The notes: generated by a model not told the origin, from the letters alone. Shown: positions 45,854-58,664, counted from the stretch's first letter. The stretch: 64,000 nucleotides of DNA from Panicum virgatum (GCF_016808335.1 NC_053137.1:9040506-9104505); one strand, 5' to 3'. Program-made: numbers and translations.

Positions 45854-48800
45854 TGTGGCAGTACCGCCCTAATTAATCCGGCTCAAGTGCGCTAACCATC
45901 ATCTTAAAGAGAATCCCGGCTAACACGCACTTCAAATGGAGTAATTCGGCAGTGCTGTCGGGTAAAGTCCCGAAGAATCCACCTTAGCGTCGATCGAACC
46001 CAAAGCTTACATGCAACCCACACGAAGGTGAGTCCAAAGAGTACAATATTTCACAGATACATTACATTACAGGGTCTTAACTTAATTATTACAAACCAAG
46101 TTCGAAATCTCCGAAAGGTACTTGAAGTTCAAATTGAAAGTAGTTCAGAGTTCATTGCAGCGGAAATAAAACGAGTTCTAAACGACGATACATGATGTCA
46201 TGATGAAGCCCGTACATGACATCACTCGGCATTGCCATCGTTGGCCGGAGTCGTATCCCACTCCACCGACCAACCAGGAGGTAAAACACACGGCCAAGTC
46301 AAACTAGCTATCTGATCTTCAAAAGTATCACCTGAAAACAAAGTAGAGCCACAAGCAAGGCTGAGTATACTAATACTCAGCAAGGCTTACCCGACTAGGA
46401 TATAACTAACCCTCTAACTAGACATGCAAGGCTTTTGGCTTGAGGGGTTCGTTTTCGCCGAAAAGCAGTAAGTCCTTATTTTCCGATTTTAGCTTTCAAG
46501 TTCTATTATGATTAACCATTCTACATTAGCATCTATCCTAAAGCATACATGGTGGAAAGCAATTATTTTTCATCATTCAACCATATTTCTCATCATCATT
46601 GTTCCACTTCTTACTCTATGTGGCAAAAGGGTTAAGCAGTCTCAATATCCGTGAGAGACGGACGATTCGAATCGAATTTGTTAACCTGGCCAGGCAGACC
46701 TAAACACACGCATGGGGAATGCAATCACCCACGCGACTTTTCCCCTTTTTCCCCGGGCATGAAACAGGCCCACCGTCCTAGGGTGCCCTGCACCCGTGCG
46801 TGACCATAGACCAGACAGTGGGGAGTATATTCCACGGCCGGTTCCATCATGTACTTAAGCTTACCGATTACCATATTCTCGGCATGTGGTTAGTACGTTC
46901 AAACGCTTAACCACCACTATCACACACCGCGGCCTTATCCAATTTCACTAAACAGACGGGGTATCACAAGTACAACAACCCCGCCCGTAAACCTTATATT
47001 GCAGTGTGTAGTAAGCATTCAACTCCTATGAGCTCGCGAGTGACAGGAAATCACTCGACTTCTACCGAACCATTAGCATAGCCAACTAGCGACCTACACA
47101 TACTAGAGTTCAAGCATAGGTACCTAAGATCATGCAACTAAGGTTCCAAACAATTCCTGCAACTTAAATGCATAATAAACAGGAATACAAATAGTTGCAT
47201 AAATTAAAATAGGTAGGACATGCTCCGGGGCTTGCCTTCCTGAGCGGAGCTAGCCTTGGGCTCTTCTGAACTCGGGTTCAGGTCTGCAGTGGCTTCAGTT
47301 AGATTCACTTGAGCTTCACGCTGCTCACTCTCGGACTCCGGCATCAACTCGTACGTACCGTCAGGAAGAGTAGTCGAATCTATATGAAATGCATATGCGT
47401 GAGTTATTTTAGTGATACGATTTAATCAATTCTTCACTATAGAGTTGTAATCCAACGCAACTCAAGATGATTTGCAATATATTCTGTTACATCATTTTGG
47501 GCAATCATTTATAGAGTAATAAACAACAATTATTAGTTCATAGAGTCACTGTGGGGTTTCCATCATTTACCAACACATACCAAAAGTCATTTTCTTTAAC
47601 AAACACTAGAGATACACGTGCTGTCCAAAACTATAGTTACACAGTGCTTATAGGGTTGAAATTTTTATGTATTGTACTTCAACAAGTGTAGGTCCTACTG
47701 TACAAATTTCAGAAAGTTTCACGCAAAAATAAAATTTATGAAAAACAAAATACACAGCCACAGCTAGGAACAAGATTAATTTGTATAGATCAAACCATGT
47801 AAGTACTAGTGCTGAAAATTTAACTGAGTATTTATGATCCTATTAAGAACCTACTGGAAAAATTTTAGATTTAACTAAACATTACGCAAGGCATGAAAAA
47901 TAGCACAATGTACAACTGCAGTAAAGAAAACTAAATTATATAGGTAGTTATACTGAGTACCAGGAGCTCAAACATTACTAGCATGATTAAGTACTCAAAA
48001 TCAAGCTTTAGTAAAAGTATCAGATTTTTCTAGGCACAGAAGCTATTTTTCACAGTTTAGTGCATTTATTCATAGCATAAATCACTTGAGCATGTTTTGC
48101 TTGGGTAAAAAGTCTATACATTTTTCTAAAGCATCAAGGTAGCAATTACAAATCACTGAAAAAGTTTCAGCTTATGGTTCAAGGTGCAACAACTTGGAAA
48201 ATTAAAACTATTTATCCTAGGCATACATCAAGATTTAAAGAAACCTATAGCTAGAGTTGTCAAAATGTCCTCAAATGTTTACAGTAAACTATCAATCTAG
48301 GGTGTAGCACACTGTCCAAAAACTAGTCTTAGTTCATGATTACAACAGGAGATACATTTGTGTTCTATTTAATCTAATCTTTATTCTAGATTAAAATAGA
48401 AGCATAATAAGAACATGTGACTGTAACAAAAGTTGTAGGTTTTGATCTAAGGATTCCAAAACATTTTAGTTTGCATTTTTCTGATTTTGCTACGATTTTA
48501 TATGGAATTTACAAGTTTGCTGTTTTTGAAGACAAAAGAAAAAGGAAACGAACTTTTGCATATAGGCCCCTGGAAGTTTTGGTTCTTCTAACTGGAGGTC
48601 CCTGGTGGACATTGGAGAACAGAGGAGGGATTTCGGCCTGGTTTCCGGCGAGGTTCGGCCCTGGGGGCGAGGGGAAAGTTGGGGAAAGGAGAGAGGGGAC
48701 TGAGCCGCACCTCTGGGTGTCCTTGGTTCGCGGGGAGAAGGTCCGAGGCGTCGGCTCCACAGGCGCCGGCGGACAGCGGCGGTCTGCTCCGGCGCTGCGG

Positions 48801-50932
48801 CGTTCCGGTGGGTGAGGGCGAGCGGTGGAGGGGTCGGTGAGCTTCAGGGGAAGGTCGTGGAGCGATTCCCGGGCTCGGTTTGGACGAAGGGAGACCGGAG
48901 GTGGGAGCTCCGCGGAAGCAGGGCGACTGCGGCCATGGGGTGCCGCGGCGGCAGTGGTCTGGTGGCTTTGGACGGTGGCAAGCGGTTCGGGGAGCACCGG
49001 TGGAGGCCAAGGAAGACAGTGCGGAACTCCTCCCATGTGAAGCGGTAGTTGGCAGGGTGAGATGCCTTGAAATTCCGCCACCAAGCCCCAGGGGCATCAT
49101 GCAGTTGATGAGCAGCAAAAAGAACCTTCTCATGGGGCTCACACTCAATAAGACCCAGCTTCTCTTCAATGACATTGAGCCAGAAATCCGCATCCAGAGG
49201 ATCCTTGGAACCACGGAAGATGGGAGGATTGGTGCGGAAGAAATCCCCGAACCTGTTCACTTGAGGCTCAGCTCTTGGACCACTATTGCCGGCATTGCCC
49301 AACTGATTGACTAGGTGCGCCATGAGTTCAGTTTGTCGGGCTAGGACGTCCGCGAGGTTTGGGTGAACTGGAGGATTAGGAAGGGGATCCTCGTTGTTGC
49401 GGTGGTTATTGCCACCCGAACCACTGGCACCATCCCTTTCATTTCCCGAACGCAACACCATCCTGTTAATAAACAAAATGGTTAGCGGTCAGGAATGAAA
49501 GATGAAGAATGATACTCAAAGGCAGGGTGGAAAAACAATGTGCAGATAAAAATCTAACACACCAACAACACCGGAGTAGCAACTCTAAGAGATAGAGCAG
49601 ATTTGGTCCACTACGATTAGCAAGAACGAGTTCAACGATATCTAGATCACGACACACTAGATCTGCGCGAGGAAGGGTGGAGGAGGGGGCTCCGCGGCGA
49701 GCCCGTGCTTCGCGGCAACAATGGCGGCGGCAGCTCTGGGTGCGCGTGTGCAGGGTCCCAGCTCGGCCTCAAATAGGCGCACGAGGGAGGGGAGGTGGTG
49801 CTGGGGAGGCCGGGCAGCTCGGGCAGGCGGGCAGCAGCCCGGACTTGGCCGGAGGCGCGCGTGCGGCTGGTGGCAGCAGCGGTGCGTTGTGTGGCGGGCG
49901 TCGGGTGCAGCCTACTCGCTGAGCTCGGCGTCAGCAACGACGTAGGCTCGACATTGAAGGCCAGGGTAGGCGCGTCGACCGCGGCGCTCGGCATTGGTGG
50001 CCGGCGGCGTCGAGTGCGCGTCGCCGAGCGCTTGTCCGGCTCTTGTGGCCTGCAGTGGCGTGCGGGGAGGACTCATGGCCGGGCCGTGGCGCAGCAAGCG
50101 GCAGCAGCAGGATGGCAGCAAGGCAGCGAGCGCGGCGGTGCAGCGGCGTAGCGAGGCAGCACGCAGCGGCAGCAGGCGCAGCGAGCGGGCGGCAGCGGCG
50201 CAGCGTGCACGGGCGTGCGCGCTCGAGTAGCTTGGCGTGAGCAGAGAAGCCAGGGAGAGTGAGGGAGAGAGAGAAGAGAGAGAAAGAGAGAAAAGTCAGA
50301 GAGTTGACTTTAAATGTTCTCAAAATTTTCAATGGAAGCTCGAAAAAGTTTGAATACGAAAGTTGTTCAAAATTCAAAATCCTACAACTTTCATTTCAGG
50401 CACATTTTCGTTTGAAGCTCCGTTTGAAAGTTAAGAATTCAAATTAAATGCAAAAGAAAATTACCCTAAACACATTATTTTTTTTTCGAATTTTTCTCCA
50501 AATTTTGTGTGCTAACTTGAAAAACTGTGAACATGAAAGTTGTTTGTTATATGAAACTCTACAACTTTTGTTTTGGGCAAAAATTAATTTAAGCTATGGT
50601 TTGCACTTTGTATTTTCAGATCTTTTTAGCATTTTCTGAAATTAATTATGGGAGAAAATGTACTGTGGATCGACTTATCATTTCATGTGCAAAAACTCAC
50701 TTTCTTCCCATGGCTTCAACTGGACTATGGTTTATTATGATTTTAGTGAGATGCCTAGGAAATTTCACAAGCAAACTTGCATCAGTTTAAAAACTATTTA
50801 AGGTTTTCGACCTATGCACAAATACATCTAGACATACATACATACACATCCATTTCAATGTTTCTTGGTTAAGGATGTATGATTTGGTGCTAATGACTCT
50901 GGTTCATCTAATTGAACACCTGGGGTGTCACA
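45854..50932 (-). repeat. 3' LTR of the LARD (with private gag insert)
   Basis: This is the LTR next to the polypurine tract. It is 5079 bp, of which 648 bp (49017-49664) are absent from the other LTR. Without the insert it is 4.43 kb and about 99 percent similar to 53925-58373. Open frames in the GC-rich part (48600-50230) are shared by both LTRs and look like composition effects. Confidence 0.9.
48844..49476 (-). pseudogene. gypsy-type gag fragment captured in the 3' LTR
   Basis: On the minus strand the frame reads MVLRSGNERDG, LADVLARQTELMAHLVNQL, PPIFRGSKDPLDADFWL, GLIECEPHEKVLFAAHQL, GAWWRNFKASHP and FTWEEFRTVF. This is the N-terminal and central capsid part of a Ty3/gypsy gag (Retrotrans_gag). 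The gag part stops at 49017, where the frame continues into ordinary LTR text. Upstream (49477-49664) lies a non-coding leader of the donor element. The other LTR has 19 bp in place of this 648-bp piece. No target duplication is seen. It is a truncated, non-functional fragment. Confidence 0.8.
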
Positions 50933-50935
50933 GCC

Positions 50936-50950
50936 TACCCCCCTTAAAAA
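50936..50950 (-). other. Polypurine tract of the LARD, with adjacent hairpin
   Basis: On the minus strand the purine run aaggggggta lies just before the 3' LTR. Directly before it is a perfect 8-bp stem (gaatctcg / cgagattc, 50951-50969) with a three-base loop. The tract primes plus-strand DNA synthesis. Confidence 0.75.
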
Positions 50951-53394
50951 GAATCTCGTCCCGAGATTCGGGTGAGTAAAATTAGAGGGGAACGTGCGTG
51001 TGCCTTGGGGTGAGATTAGGAAAACACAAAAAAATTTGTTTATATAACCTTCAATGTCCCGCGCGTCTTCATCCTCGGTATGGTGACTCCTGAGGATCTT
51101 ATATGTACATAATTGAATAGTTGCACCGGCACATGCGTAGCATGGAAAACAACAGGATCAACTCTACTACTACTTGAGGCACTCCTTTTCTAGGCTTGAG
51201 ATCTTATTCTTGGGTATAAACAAAGTTTTCTCAAGACACTCTTGCTCATGGTTCTTTTATTTAATGGAGTTGGTGTTTGTTTGAGAAAGATGCACACTTA
51301 TTCAATGCCATGATGTGTTATAGAAATGCCAATATGCCATGAGACTGTTGGTACGAGGTGGAAACTTATAGAGCATATGTGTGGTTGCAATTAGTTAAGG
51401 CACCCATGGGATTAATGTTTGCGATGACGCATTGCACGGATGCAATAACTTATGCATTGATGAAATAATGCACATGGCGTGTTGCATTGGTTATGATGTG
51501 CCGGTCATGATGCATGACTGATGGTGCACGTGTTGGAATGCATGTTAGCAACCGTGGGAGTCATGCAGATACTCCCTAATACTTTTATTTTAACCCGAAT
51601 TAGAACCCATGTCATCACATTATGCAGGTTGCGAAAATAGTATGTCGCGGGGTTGCTATCGCGGACTATGATACCAGCGCGCACCTAGTGACACAAGCGT
51701 ATGGCTGTAGCGCATACGAGGCCCTAGGTTCCGTCGCGGCACCATATGTCAATGACAAACACCACGACAAGATGAAAATATAGCGACCCAAATAATGTGC
51801 ATGGCTAGGAAGGAAGATAGAGCCTGGTGAAAATCAGAAGTCCTTCCTAGATGCATATGATGTTAATGTAGACAGAGCCCCAAAAATGCAGGTGATTTAG
51901 CAATGACAATGGCACAACCATGCATGTAATGATCCTACATGATATTCTCGTATTTGTATGCAGCATTTTTAGTTTTTTCAAAAGAATTATATGTGCAAGA
52001 AGGGCAATTGAGATTTCCTCAAACTTGTCCAAGGGGGATACCATTACTCCTCTTTGATGGGCTGACTAGGGAGCCAGGCTGGATCCTGGGATCCCCGCAA
52101 ATATCCTTCTCAAATTCCATCTCAACTTCCAAGGAAAAGTCATATATATCTTACCCACTTGTTGTCCAATAATTCCCTCATATTCTACTTAATAGATTCG
52201 AACTCAAAGCTAGGCTACAAAGTGTGTGGGCTGCAGGTGCTTGTTTTGAAATTTCAGAAAAATGAGGGGCACAAAATTGACCATAGCTCGAAGCGGAGAA
52301 AGCAATAAATGCTCAATATCATACAGGAGGTAGGTGACACATTTTCCCCTAGACAGGGTTGGCCCTCTAAAGAAATTATTTGGTGTGTGATATGGGAAAA
52401 ACTTGTGAATCAAGATGATAAAAACAGATTCTAGGTAGTGCACTAAAGTAGCCATAACTCAAGGAGTTGATGTCCAAAAATTTTCAAATTTCACCCGAAC
52501 ATGCCTAAGATAGTTGCGCACAACTTTGCTAGTCAACCCTTGGGCTAGATCAGATTCTAAGATGGTCATATCCTTATAGTTTTGCTTTGCTGTCAGCCCG
52601 AAATTTTCAGGGACCAGAGAGCCAGTAAACTGAGTGCTGAGGACAATTTACTAAGCCTAAAATTACCAAATTTTTACAGAAGCTTGGTAAGTAAATTTGG
52701 CACAAGTTTTGTGTTGAACACTTCTGCATAAAATATCTCTAGGAAGGCCTAAAATTCGTGCAACCCAAGTGCTCAAAGCTGACAGAAAAACTGGGTGTCA
52801 AAGTTTCTAATGTGCCCCAATGTATACAAGTCGAAAAATTCCCAAATTTAAACAGCAACTAGTAGACAAGTTTTGGAGCAAAATTATCCACTGCGCCTCT
52901 ACAGATAAAGTCTTCTACCATGCCAAATAATTCATCTTCCACGATATAGCAGAAATGACAGATTTCTAGATAGACCTTAATTGAGAGAAGATGAACCGTG
53001 CTCACGTGCAAACCTTAACCTTACCGACTAACCCACATCTATTTTCAGTGGCTTTCAATTATATGAGTATGATGCATGCACGACCTAATCGTCCTCCCAA
53101 GGAAAACAATTGCCAAATAGTTTTGGGCTTACGGGGTTAGCACCGGTGGCATGGCACAATTTACGTCTCTCCCTATATAGATTTCTAGCCGAGTTCTAAC
53201 CGTGCTTAACTTACGTAATTGTGGTTAGTGTACCTGCAGAAAATTGACAGATATAAATTTCATTGAACCTTTCATGCCAGCACACATGAAAGCGTCCCCA
53301 TACATTACCGCTCACTATAGAAGCGGCATCCATGCGTCCAACACTGCAGGGACAGCGCTCATACGCTACCGAGGTGACGTATTCACGGTTTCCT

Positions 53395-53650
53395 TTTACT
53401 CCCAATATAATCGACTGATGGTCGGTATATTGGCAGCAGCTCAAGTAGGCCACTGCTTGAGCGCAGCGTTCGGTTCGCATCACCGATGGGAAGGTCAGAC
53501 TCTCTCAGCTGACTAAGTATACTTTACTCCCAATATAGCCAACTAATAGTTGGTATATTGGCAGCACCTCAAGTAAGCCACTGCTTGAGGGCAGCGTTCG
53601 GCTCGCATCACCGACGGGAAGGTCAGACTCCCTCAGCTGACTGAGGATCC
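53395..53650 (-). repeat. 128-bp tandem repeat with covarying hairpins in the LARD leader
   Basis: Two direct copies (53395-53522 and 53523-53650) lie about 260-530 nt downstream of the primer-binding site in the transcript. Each contains a 32-nt hairpin (53402-53433 and 53530-53561) with outer stem ccaatata/tatattgg and inner stem cgac/gtcg in copy 1 and caac/gttg in copy 2, so one base pair changed on both sides. A second 6-bp stem (ctcaag/cttgag) follows in both copies. Position and pairing suggest an RNA packaging or dimerisation element. Confidence 0.7.
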
Positions 53651-53910
53651 TTACCGTCTTACCTTAGCGTAGGTGCGTCGTTACAAATATAAATACTGAA
53701 TTTAAAATACAGAAAGAAACGTGCTGGAAGTCAGTTATAAATAAACCATAAGTTAGATAGCCACCTAAAAACTCTCATAATATCCCTAGGGCTTTACGTA
53801 CTATACACAATCCTTAACGAACCACCGTATTTACCAAATGCGATTATGTGGCCAAGTTTTAAGTAAAACTTTTAAAATCTAGTCGCACTCTTAGGTGTGC
53901 GCTTTGTTCG

Positions 53911-53922
53911 GCTCTGATACCA
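53911..53922 (-). other. Primer-binding site of the LARD (initiator Met-tRNA)
   Basis: On the minus strand tggtatcagagc lies two bases after the 5' LTR. It is complementary to the 3' end of plant initiator Met-tRNA. This fixes the element's orientation. Confidence 0.85.
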
Positions 53923-53924
53923 GC

Positions 53925-56900
53925 TGTGGCAGTACCGCCCTAATTAATCCGGCTCAAGTGCGCTAACCATCATCTTAAAGAGAATCCCGGCTAACACGCA
54001 CTTCAAATGGAGTAATTCGGCAGTGCTGTCGGGTAAAGTCCCGAAGAATCCACCTTAGCGTCGATCGAACCCAAAGCTTACATGCAACCCACACGAAGGT
54101 GAGTCCAAAGAGTACAATATTTCACAGATACATTACATTACAGGGTCTTAACTTAATTATTACAAACCAAGTTCGAAATCTCCGAAAGGTACTTGAAGTT
54201 CAAATTGAAAGTAGTTCAGAGTTCATTGCAGCGGAAATAAAACGAGTTCTAAACGACGATACATGATGTCATGATGAAGCCCGTACATGACATCACTCGG
54301 CATTGCCATCGTTGGCCGGAGTCGTATCCCACTCCACCGACCAACCAGGAGGTAAAACACACGGCCAAGTCAAACTAGCTATCTGATCTTCAAAAGTATC
54401 ACCTGAAAACAAAGTAGAGCCACAAGCAAGGCTGAGTATACTAATACTCAGCAAGGCTTACCCGACTAGGATATAACTAACCCTCTAACTAGACATGCAA
54501 GGCTTTTGGCTTGAGGGGTTCGTTTTCGCCGAAAAGCAGTAAGTCCTTATTTTCCGATTTTAGCTTTCAAGTTCTATTATGATTAACCATTCTACATTAG
54601 CATCTATCCTAAAGCATACATGGTGGAAAGCAATTATTTTTCATCATTCAACCATATTTCTCATCATCATTGTTCCACTTCTTACTCTATGTGGCAAAAG
54701 GGTTAAGCAGTCTCAATATCCGTGAGAGACGGACGATTCGAATCGAATTTGTTAACCTGGCCAGGCAGACCTAAACACACGCATGGGGAATGCAATCACC
54801 CACGCGACTTTTCCCCTTTTTCCCCGGGCATGAAACAGGCCCACCGTCCTAGGGTGCCCTGCACCCGTGCGTGACCATAGACCAGACAGTGGGGAGTATA
54901 TTCCACGGCCGGTTCCATCAGGTACTTAAGCTTACCGATTACCATATTCTCGGCATGTGGTTAGTACGTTCAAACGCTTAACCACCACTACCACACACCG
55001 CGGCCTTATCCAATTTCACTAAACAGACGGGGTATCACAAGTACAACAACCCCGCCCGTAAACCTTATATTGCAGTGTGTAGTAAGCATTCAACTCCTAT
55101 GAGCTCGCGAGTGACAGGAAATCACTCGACTTCTACCGAACCATTAGCATAGCCAACTAGCGACCTACACATACTAGAGTTCAAGCATAGGTACCTAGGA
55201 TCATGCAACTAAGGTTCCAAACAATTCCTGCAACTTAAATGCATAATAAACAGGAATACAAATAGTTGCATAAATTAAAATAGGTAGGACATGCTCCGGG
55301 GCTTGCCTTCCTGAGCGGAGCTAGCCTTGGGCTCTTCTGAACTCGGGTTCAGGTCTGCAGTGGCTTCAGTTAGATTCACTTGAGCTTCACGCTGCTCACT
55401 CTCGCACTCCGGCACCAACTCGTACGTACCGTCAGGAAGAGTAGTCGAATCTATATGAAATGCATATGCGTGAGTTATTTTAGTGATACGATTTAATCAA
55501 TTCTTCACTATAGAGTTGTAATCCAACGCAACTCAAGATGATTTGCAATATATTCTGTTACATCATTTTGGGCAATCATTTATAGAGTAATAAACAACAA
55601 TTATTAGTTCATAGAGTCACTGTGGGGTTTCCATCATTTACCAACACATACCAAAAGTCATTTTCTTTAACAAACACTAGAGATACACGTGATGTCCAAA
55701 ACTATAGTTACACAGTGCTTATAGGGTTGAAATTTTTATGTATTGTACTTCAACAAGTGTAGGTCCTACTGTACAAATTTCAGAAAGTTTCACGCAAAAA
55801 TAAAATTTATGAAAAACAAAATACACAGCCACAGCTAGGAACAAGATTAATTTGTATAGATCAAACCATGTAAGTACTAGTGCTGAAAATTTAACTGAGT
55901 ATTTATGATCCTATTAAGAACCTACTGGAAAAATTTTAGATTTAACTAAACATTACACAAGGCATGAAAAATAGCACAATGTACAACTGCAGTAAAGAAA
56001 AATAAATTCTATAGGTAGTTATACTGAGTACCAGGAGCTCAAACATTACTAGCATGATTAAGTACTCAAAATCAAGCTTTAGTAAAAGTATCAGATTTTT
56101 CTAGGCACATAAGCTATTTTTCTCAGTTTAGTGCATTTATTCATAGCATAAATCACTTGAGCATGTTTTGCTTGGGTAAAAAGTCTATACATTTTTCTAA
56201 AGCATCAATGTAGCAATTACAAATCACTGAAAAAGTTTCAGCTTATGTTTCAAGGTGCAACAACTTGGAAAATTAAAACTATTTATCCTAGGCATACATC
56301 AAGATTTAAAGAAACCTATAGCTAGAGTTGTCAAAATGTCCTCAAATTTTTACAGTAAACTATCAATCTAGGGTGTAGCACACTGTCCAAAAACTAGTCT
56401 TAGTTCATGATTACAACAGGAGATACATTTGTGTGCTATTTAATCTAATCTTTATTCTAGATTAAAATAGAAGCATAATACGAACATGTGACTGTAACAA
56501 AAGTTGTAGGTTTTGATCTAAGGATTCCAAAACATTTTAGTTTGCATTTTTCTGATTTTTCTACGATTTTATATAGAATTTACAAGTTTGCTGTTTTTTA
56601 AGACAAAAGAAAAAGGAAACGAACTTTTGCATATAGGCCCCTGGAAGTTTTGGTTCTTCTAACTGGAGGTCCCTGGCGGACATTGGAGAACAGAGGAGGG
56701 ATTTCGGCCTGGTTTTCGGCGAGGTTCGGCCCTGGGGGCGAGGGGAAAGTTGGGGAAAGGAGAGAGGGGACTGAGCCGCACCTCTGGGTGTCCTTGGTTC
56801 GCGGGGAGAAGGTCCGAGGCGTCGGCTCCACAGGCGCCGGCGGACAGCGGCGGTCTGCTCCGGCGCTGCGGCGTTCCGGTGGGTGAGGGCGAGCGGTGGA

Positions 56901-58373
56901 GGGGTCGGTGAGCTTCAGGGGAAGGTCGTGGAGCGATTCCCGGGCTCAGTTTGGACGAAGGGAGACCGGAGGTGGGAGCTCCGCGGAAGCAGGGCGACTG
57001 CGGCCATGGGGTGCCGCGGCGGCAGTGGTCTGGTGGCTTTGGACGGTGGCAAGCGGTTCGGGGAGCACCGGTGGAGGCCAAGGAAGATAGCTACGGGGTC
57101 GTTTGGGCGCGAGGAAGGGTGGAGGAGGGGGCTCCGCGGCGAGCCCGTACTTCGCGGCAACAATGGCGGCGGCAGCTCTGGGCGCGCACGTGCAGGGTCC
57201 CAGCTCGGCCTCAAATAGGCGCACGAGGGAGGGGAGGTGGTGCTGGGGAGGCCGGGCAGCTCGGGCAGGCGGGCAGCAGCCCGGACTTGGCCGGAGGCGC
57301 GCGTGCGGCTGGGGGCAGCAGCGGTGCGTTGTGTGGCGGGCGTCGGGTGCAGCCTGCTCGCTGAGCTCGGCGTCAGCGACGACGTAGGCTCGACATTGAA
57401 GGCCAGGGCAGGCGCGTCGACCGCGGCGCTCGGCATTGGTGGCCGGCGGCATCGAGTGCGCGTTGCCGAGCGCTTGTCCGGCTCTTGTGGCCTGCAGTGG
57501 CGTGCGGGGAGGACTCATGGCCGGGCCGTGGCGCAGCAAGCGGCAGCAGCAGGATGGCAGCAAGGCAGCGAGCGCGGCGATGCAGCGGCGCAGCGAGGCA
57601 GCACGCAGGGGCAGCAGGCGCAGCGAGCGGGCGGCAGCGGCGCAGCGCGCGCGGGCGTGCGCGCTCGAGTAGCTTGGCGTGAGCAGAGAAGCCAGGGAGA
57701 GCGAGGGAGAGAGAGAAGAGAGAGAAAGAGAGAAAAGTCAGAGAGTTGACTTTAAATGTTCTCAAAATTTTCAATGGAAGCTCGAAAAAGTTTGAATACG
57801 AAAGTTGTTCAAAATTCAAAATCCTACAACTTTCATTTCAGGCACATTTTCGTTTGAAGCTCCGTTTGAAAGTTAAGAATTCAAATTAAATGCAAAAGAA
57901 AATTACCCTAAACACATTATTTTTTTTCGAATTTTTCTCCAAATTTTGTGTGCTAACTTGAAAAACTGTGAACATGAAAGTTGTTTGTTATATGAAACTC
58001 TACAACTTTTGTTTTGGGCAAAAATTAATTTAAGCTATGGTTTGCACTTTGTATTTTCGGATCTTTTTAGCATTTTCTGAAATTAATTATGGGAGAAAAT
58101 GTACTGTGGATCGACTTATCATTTCATGTGCAAAAACTCACTTTCTTCCCATGGCTTCAACTGGACTATGGTTTATTATGATTTTAGTGAGATGCCTAGG
58201 AAATTTCACAAGCAAACTTGCATCTGTTTAAAAACTATTTAAGGTTTTCGACCTATGCACAAATACATCTAGACATACATACATACACATCCATTTCAAT
58301 GTTTCTTGGTTAAGGATGTATGATTTGGTGCTAATGACTCTGGTTCATCTAATTGAACACCTGGGGTGTCACA
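53925..58373 (-). repeat. 5' LTR of the LARD
   Basis: 4449 bp, from tgtggcag to tgtcaca on the plus strand. It lacks the 648-bp gag insert of the other LTR and has 19 bp (57088-57106) at that place. It borders the primer-binding site and so is the 5' LTR on the minus strand. Confidence 0.9.
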
Positions 58374-58574
58374 GCCACAGCGTGGAGGCGGGAATCTTCC
58401 CGCGCGTGAGGTTTTGGCGGTTTTCTCAAAACCGGCCACCTACCCGGGTTTCGCGGACCCTCCAAAACCGCGGACTGGATCTTCATCAAAATGGCGGCAT
58501 CGTGGAGAAGACTTCGTTCCGAAGAAAGAACCTCGGCCGTCAGATGAGATCGTGTACAGGGGGTGCTGCAGGCC

Positions 58575-58655
58575 AACCGGTCTGACCGGTCCCTGGCACC
58601 GGTCTGACCGGTCTAACCAACCGGTCTGACCGGTCCAGCGTACCGATCTGACCGG
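58575..58655 (+). repeat. Tandem accggtctgaccgg motifs upstream of the LTR TATA box
   Basis: Four to five copies of a 14-bp motif built from two palindromic ccgg cores, spaced 18-25 bp apart and ending just before the TATA box. Two inverse copies occur downstream at 59228-59285. The position suggests an enhancer-like LTR element. Confidence 0.75.
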
Positions 58656-58664
58656 TCCCGCGGG

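Larger units (their letters stand above)
50933..53924 (-). other. Non-coding interior of the LARD
   Basis: 2992 bp between the LTRs. No frame on either strand has gag, protease, integrase or reverse transcriptase motifs, and all frames are short. On the transcribed minus strand the order is primer-binding site (53911-53922), a 128-bp tandem repeat (53395-53650), featureless sequence, a hairpin (50951-50969) and the polypurine tract (50936-50950). Confidence 0.8.
45854..58373 (-). mobile_element. LARD-like non-autonomous LTR retrotransposon, complete
   Basis: The element is 12,520 bp with two long LTRs (45854-50932 and 53925-58373), both starting tgtggcag and ending tgtcaca. A 5-bp target duplication gccac (45849-45853 and 58374-58378) flanks it. 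Orientation is minus: the primer-binding site lies next to the right LTR and the polypurine tract next to the left LTR. The 2992-bp interior has no gag or pol. Long LTRs of about 4.4 kb with a non-coding interior of about 3 kb fit the definition of large retrotransposon derivatives (LARDs). By eye the LTRs differ at about 40 sites in 4.45 kb, near 1 percent, so insertion was recent. It is inserted in the 5' LTR of a copia-type element. Confidence 0.88.

Noticed and set aside
48588..50377. Long frames on both strands in the LARD LTRs (also 56659-57819)
   Set aside because: They are present in both LTRs and are GC-driven, without domains. Only the gag fragment unique to one LTR is real coding ancestry.
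53244..53516. Paired 90-codon frames on both strands over the LARD tandem repeat
   Set aside because: There are no gag or pol motifs. The sequence is better explained by the hairpin repeat.
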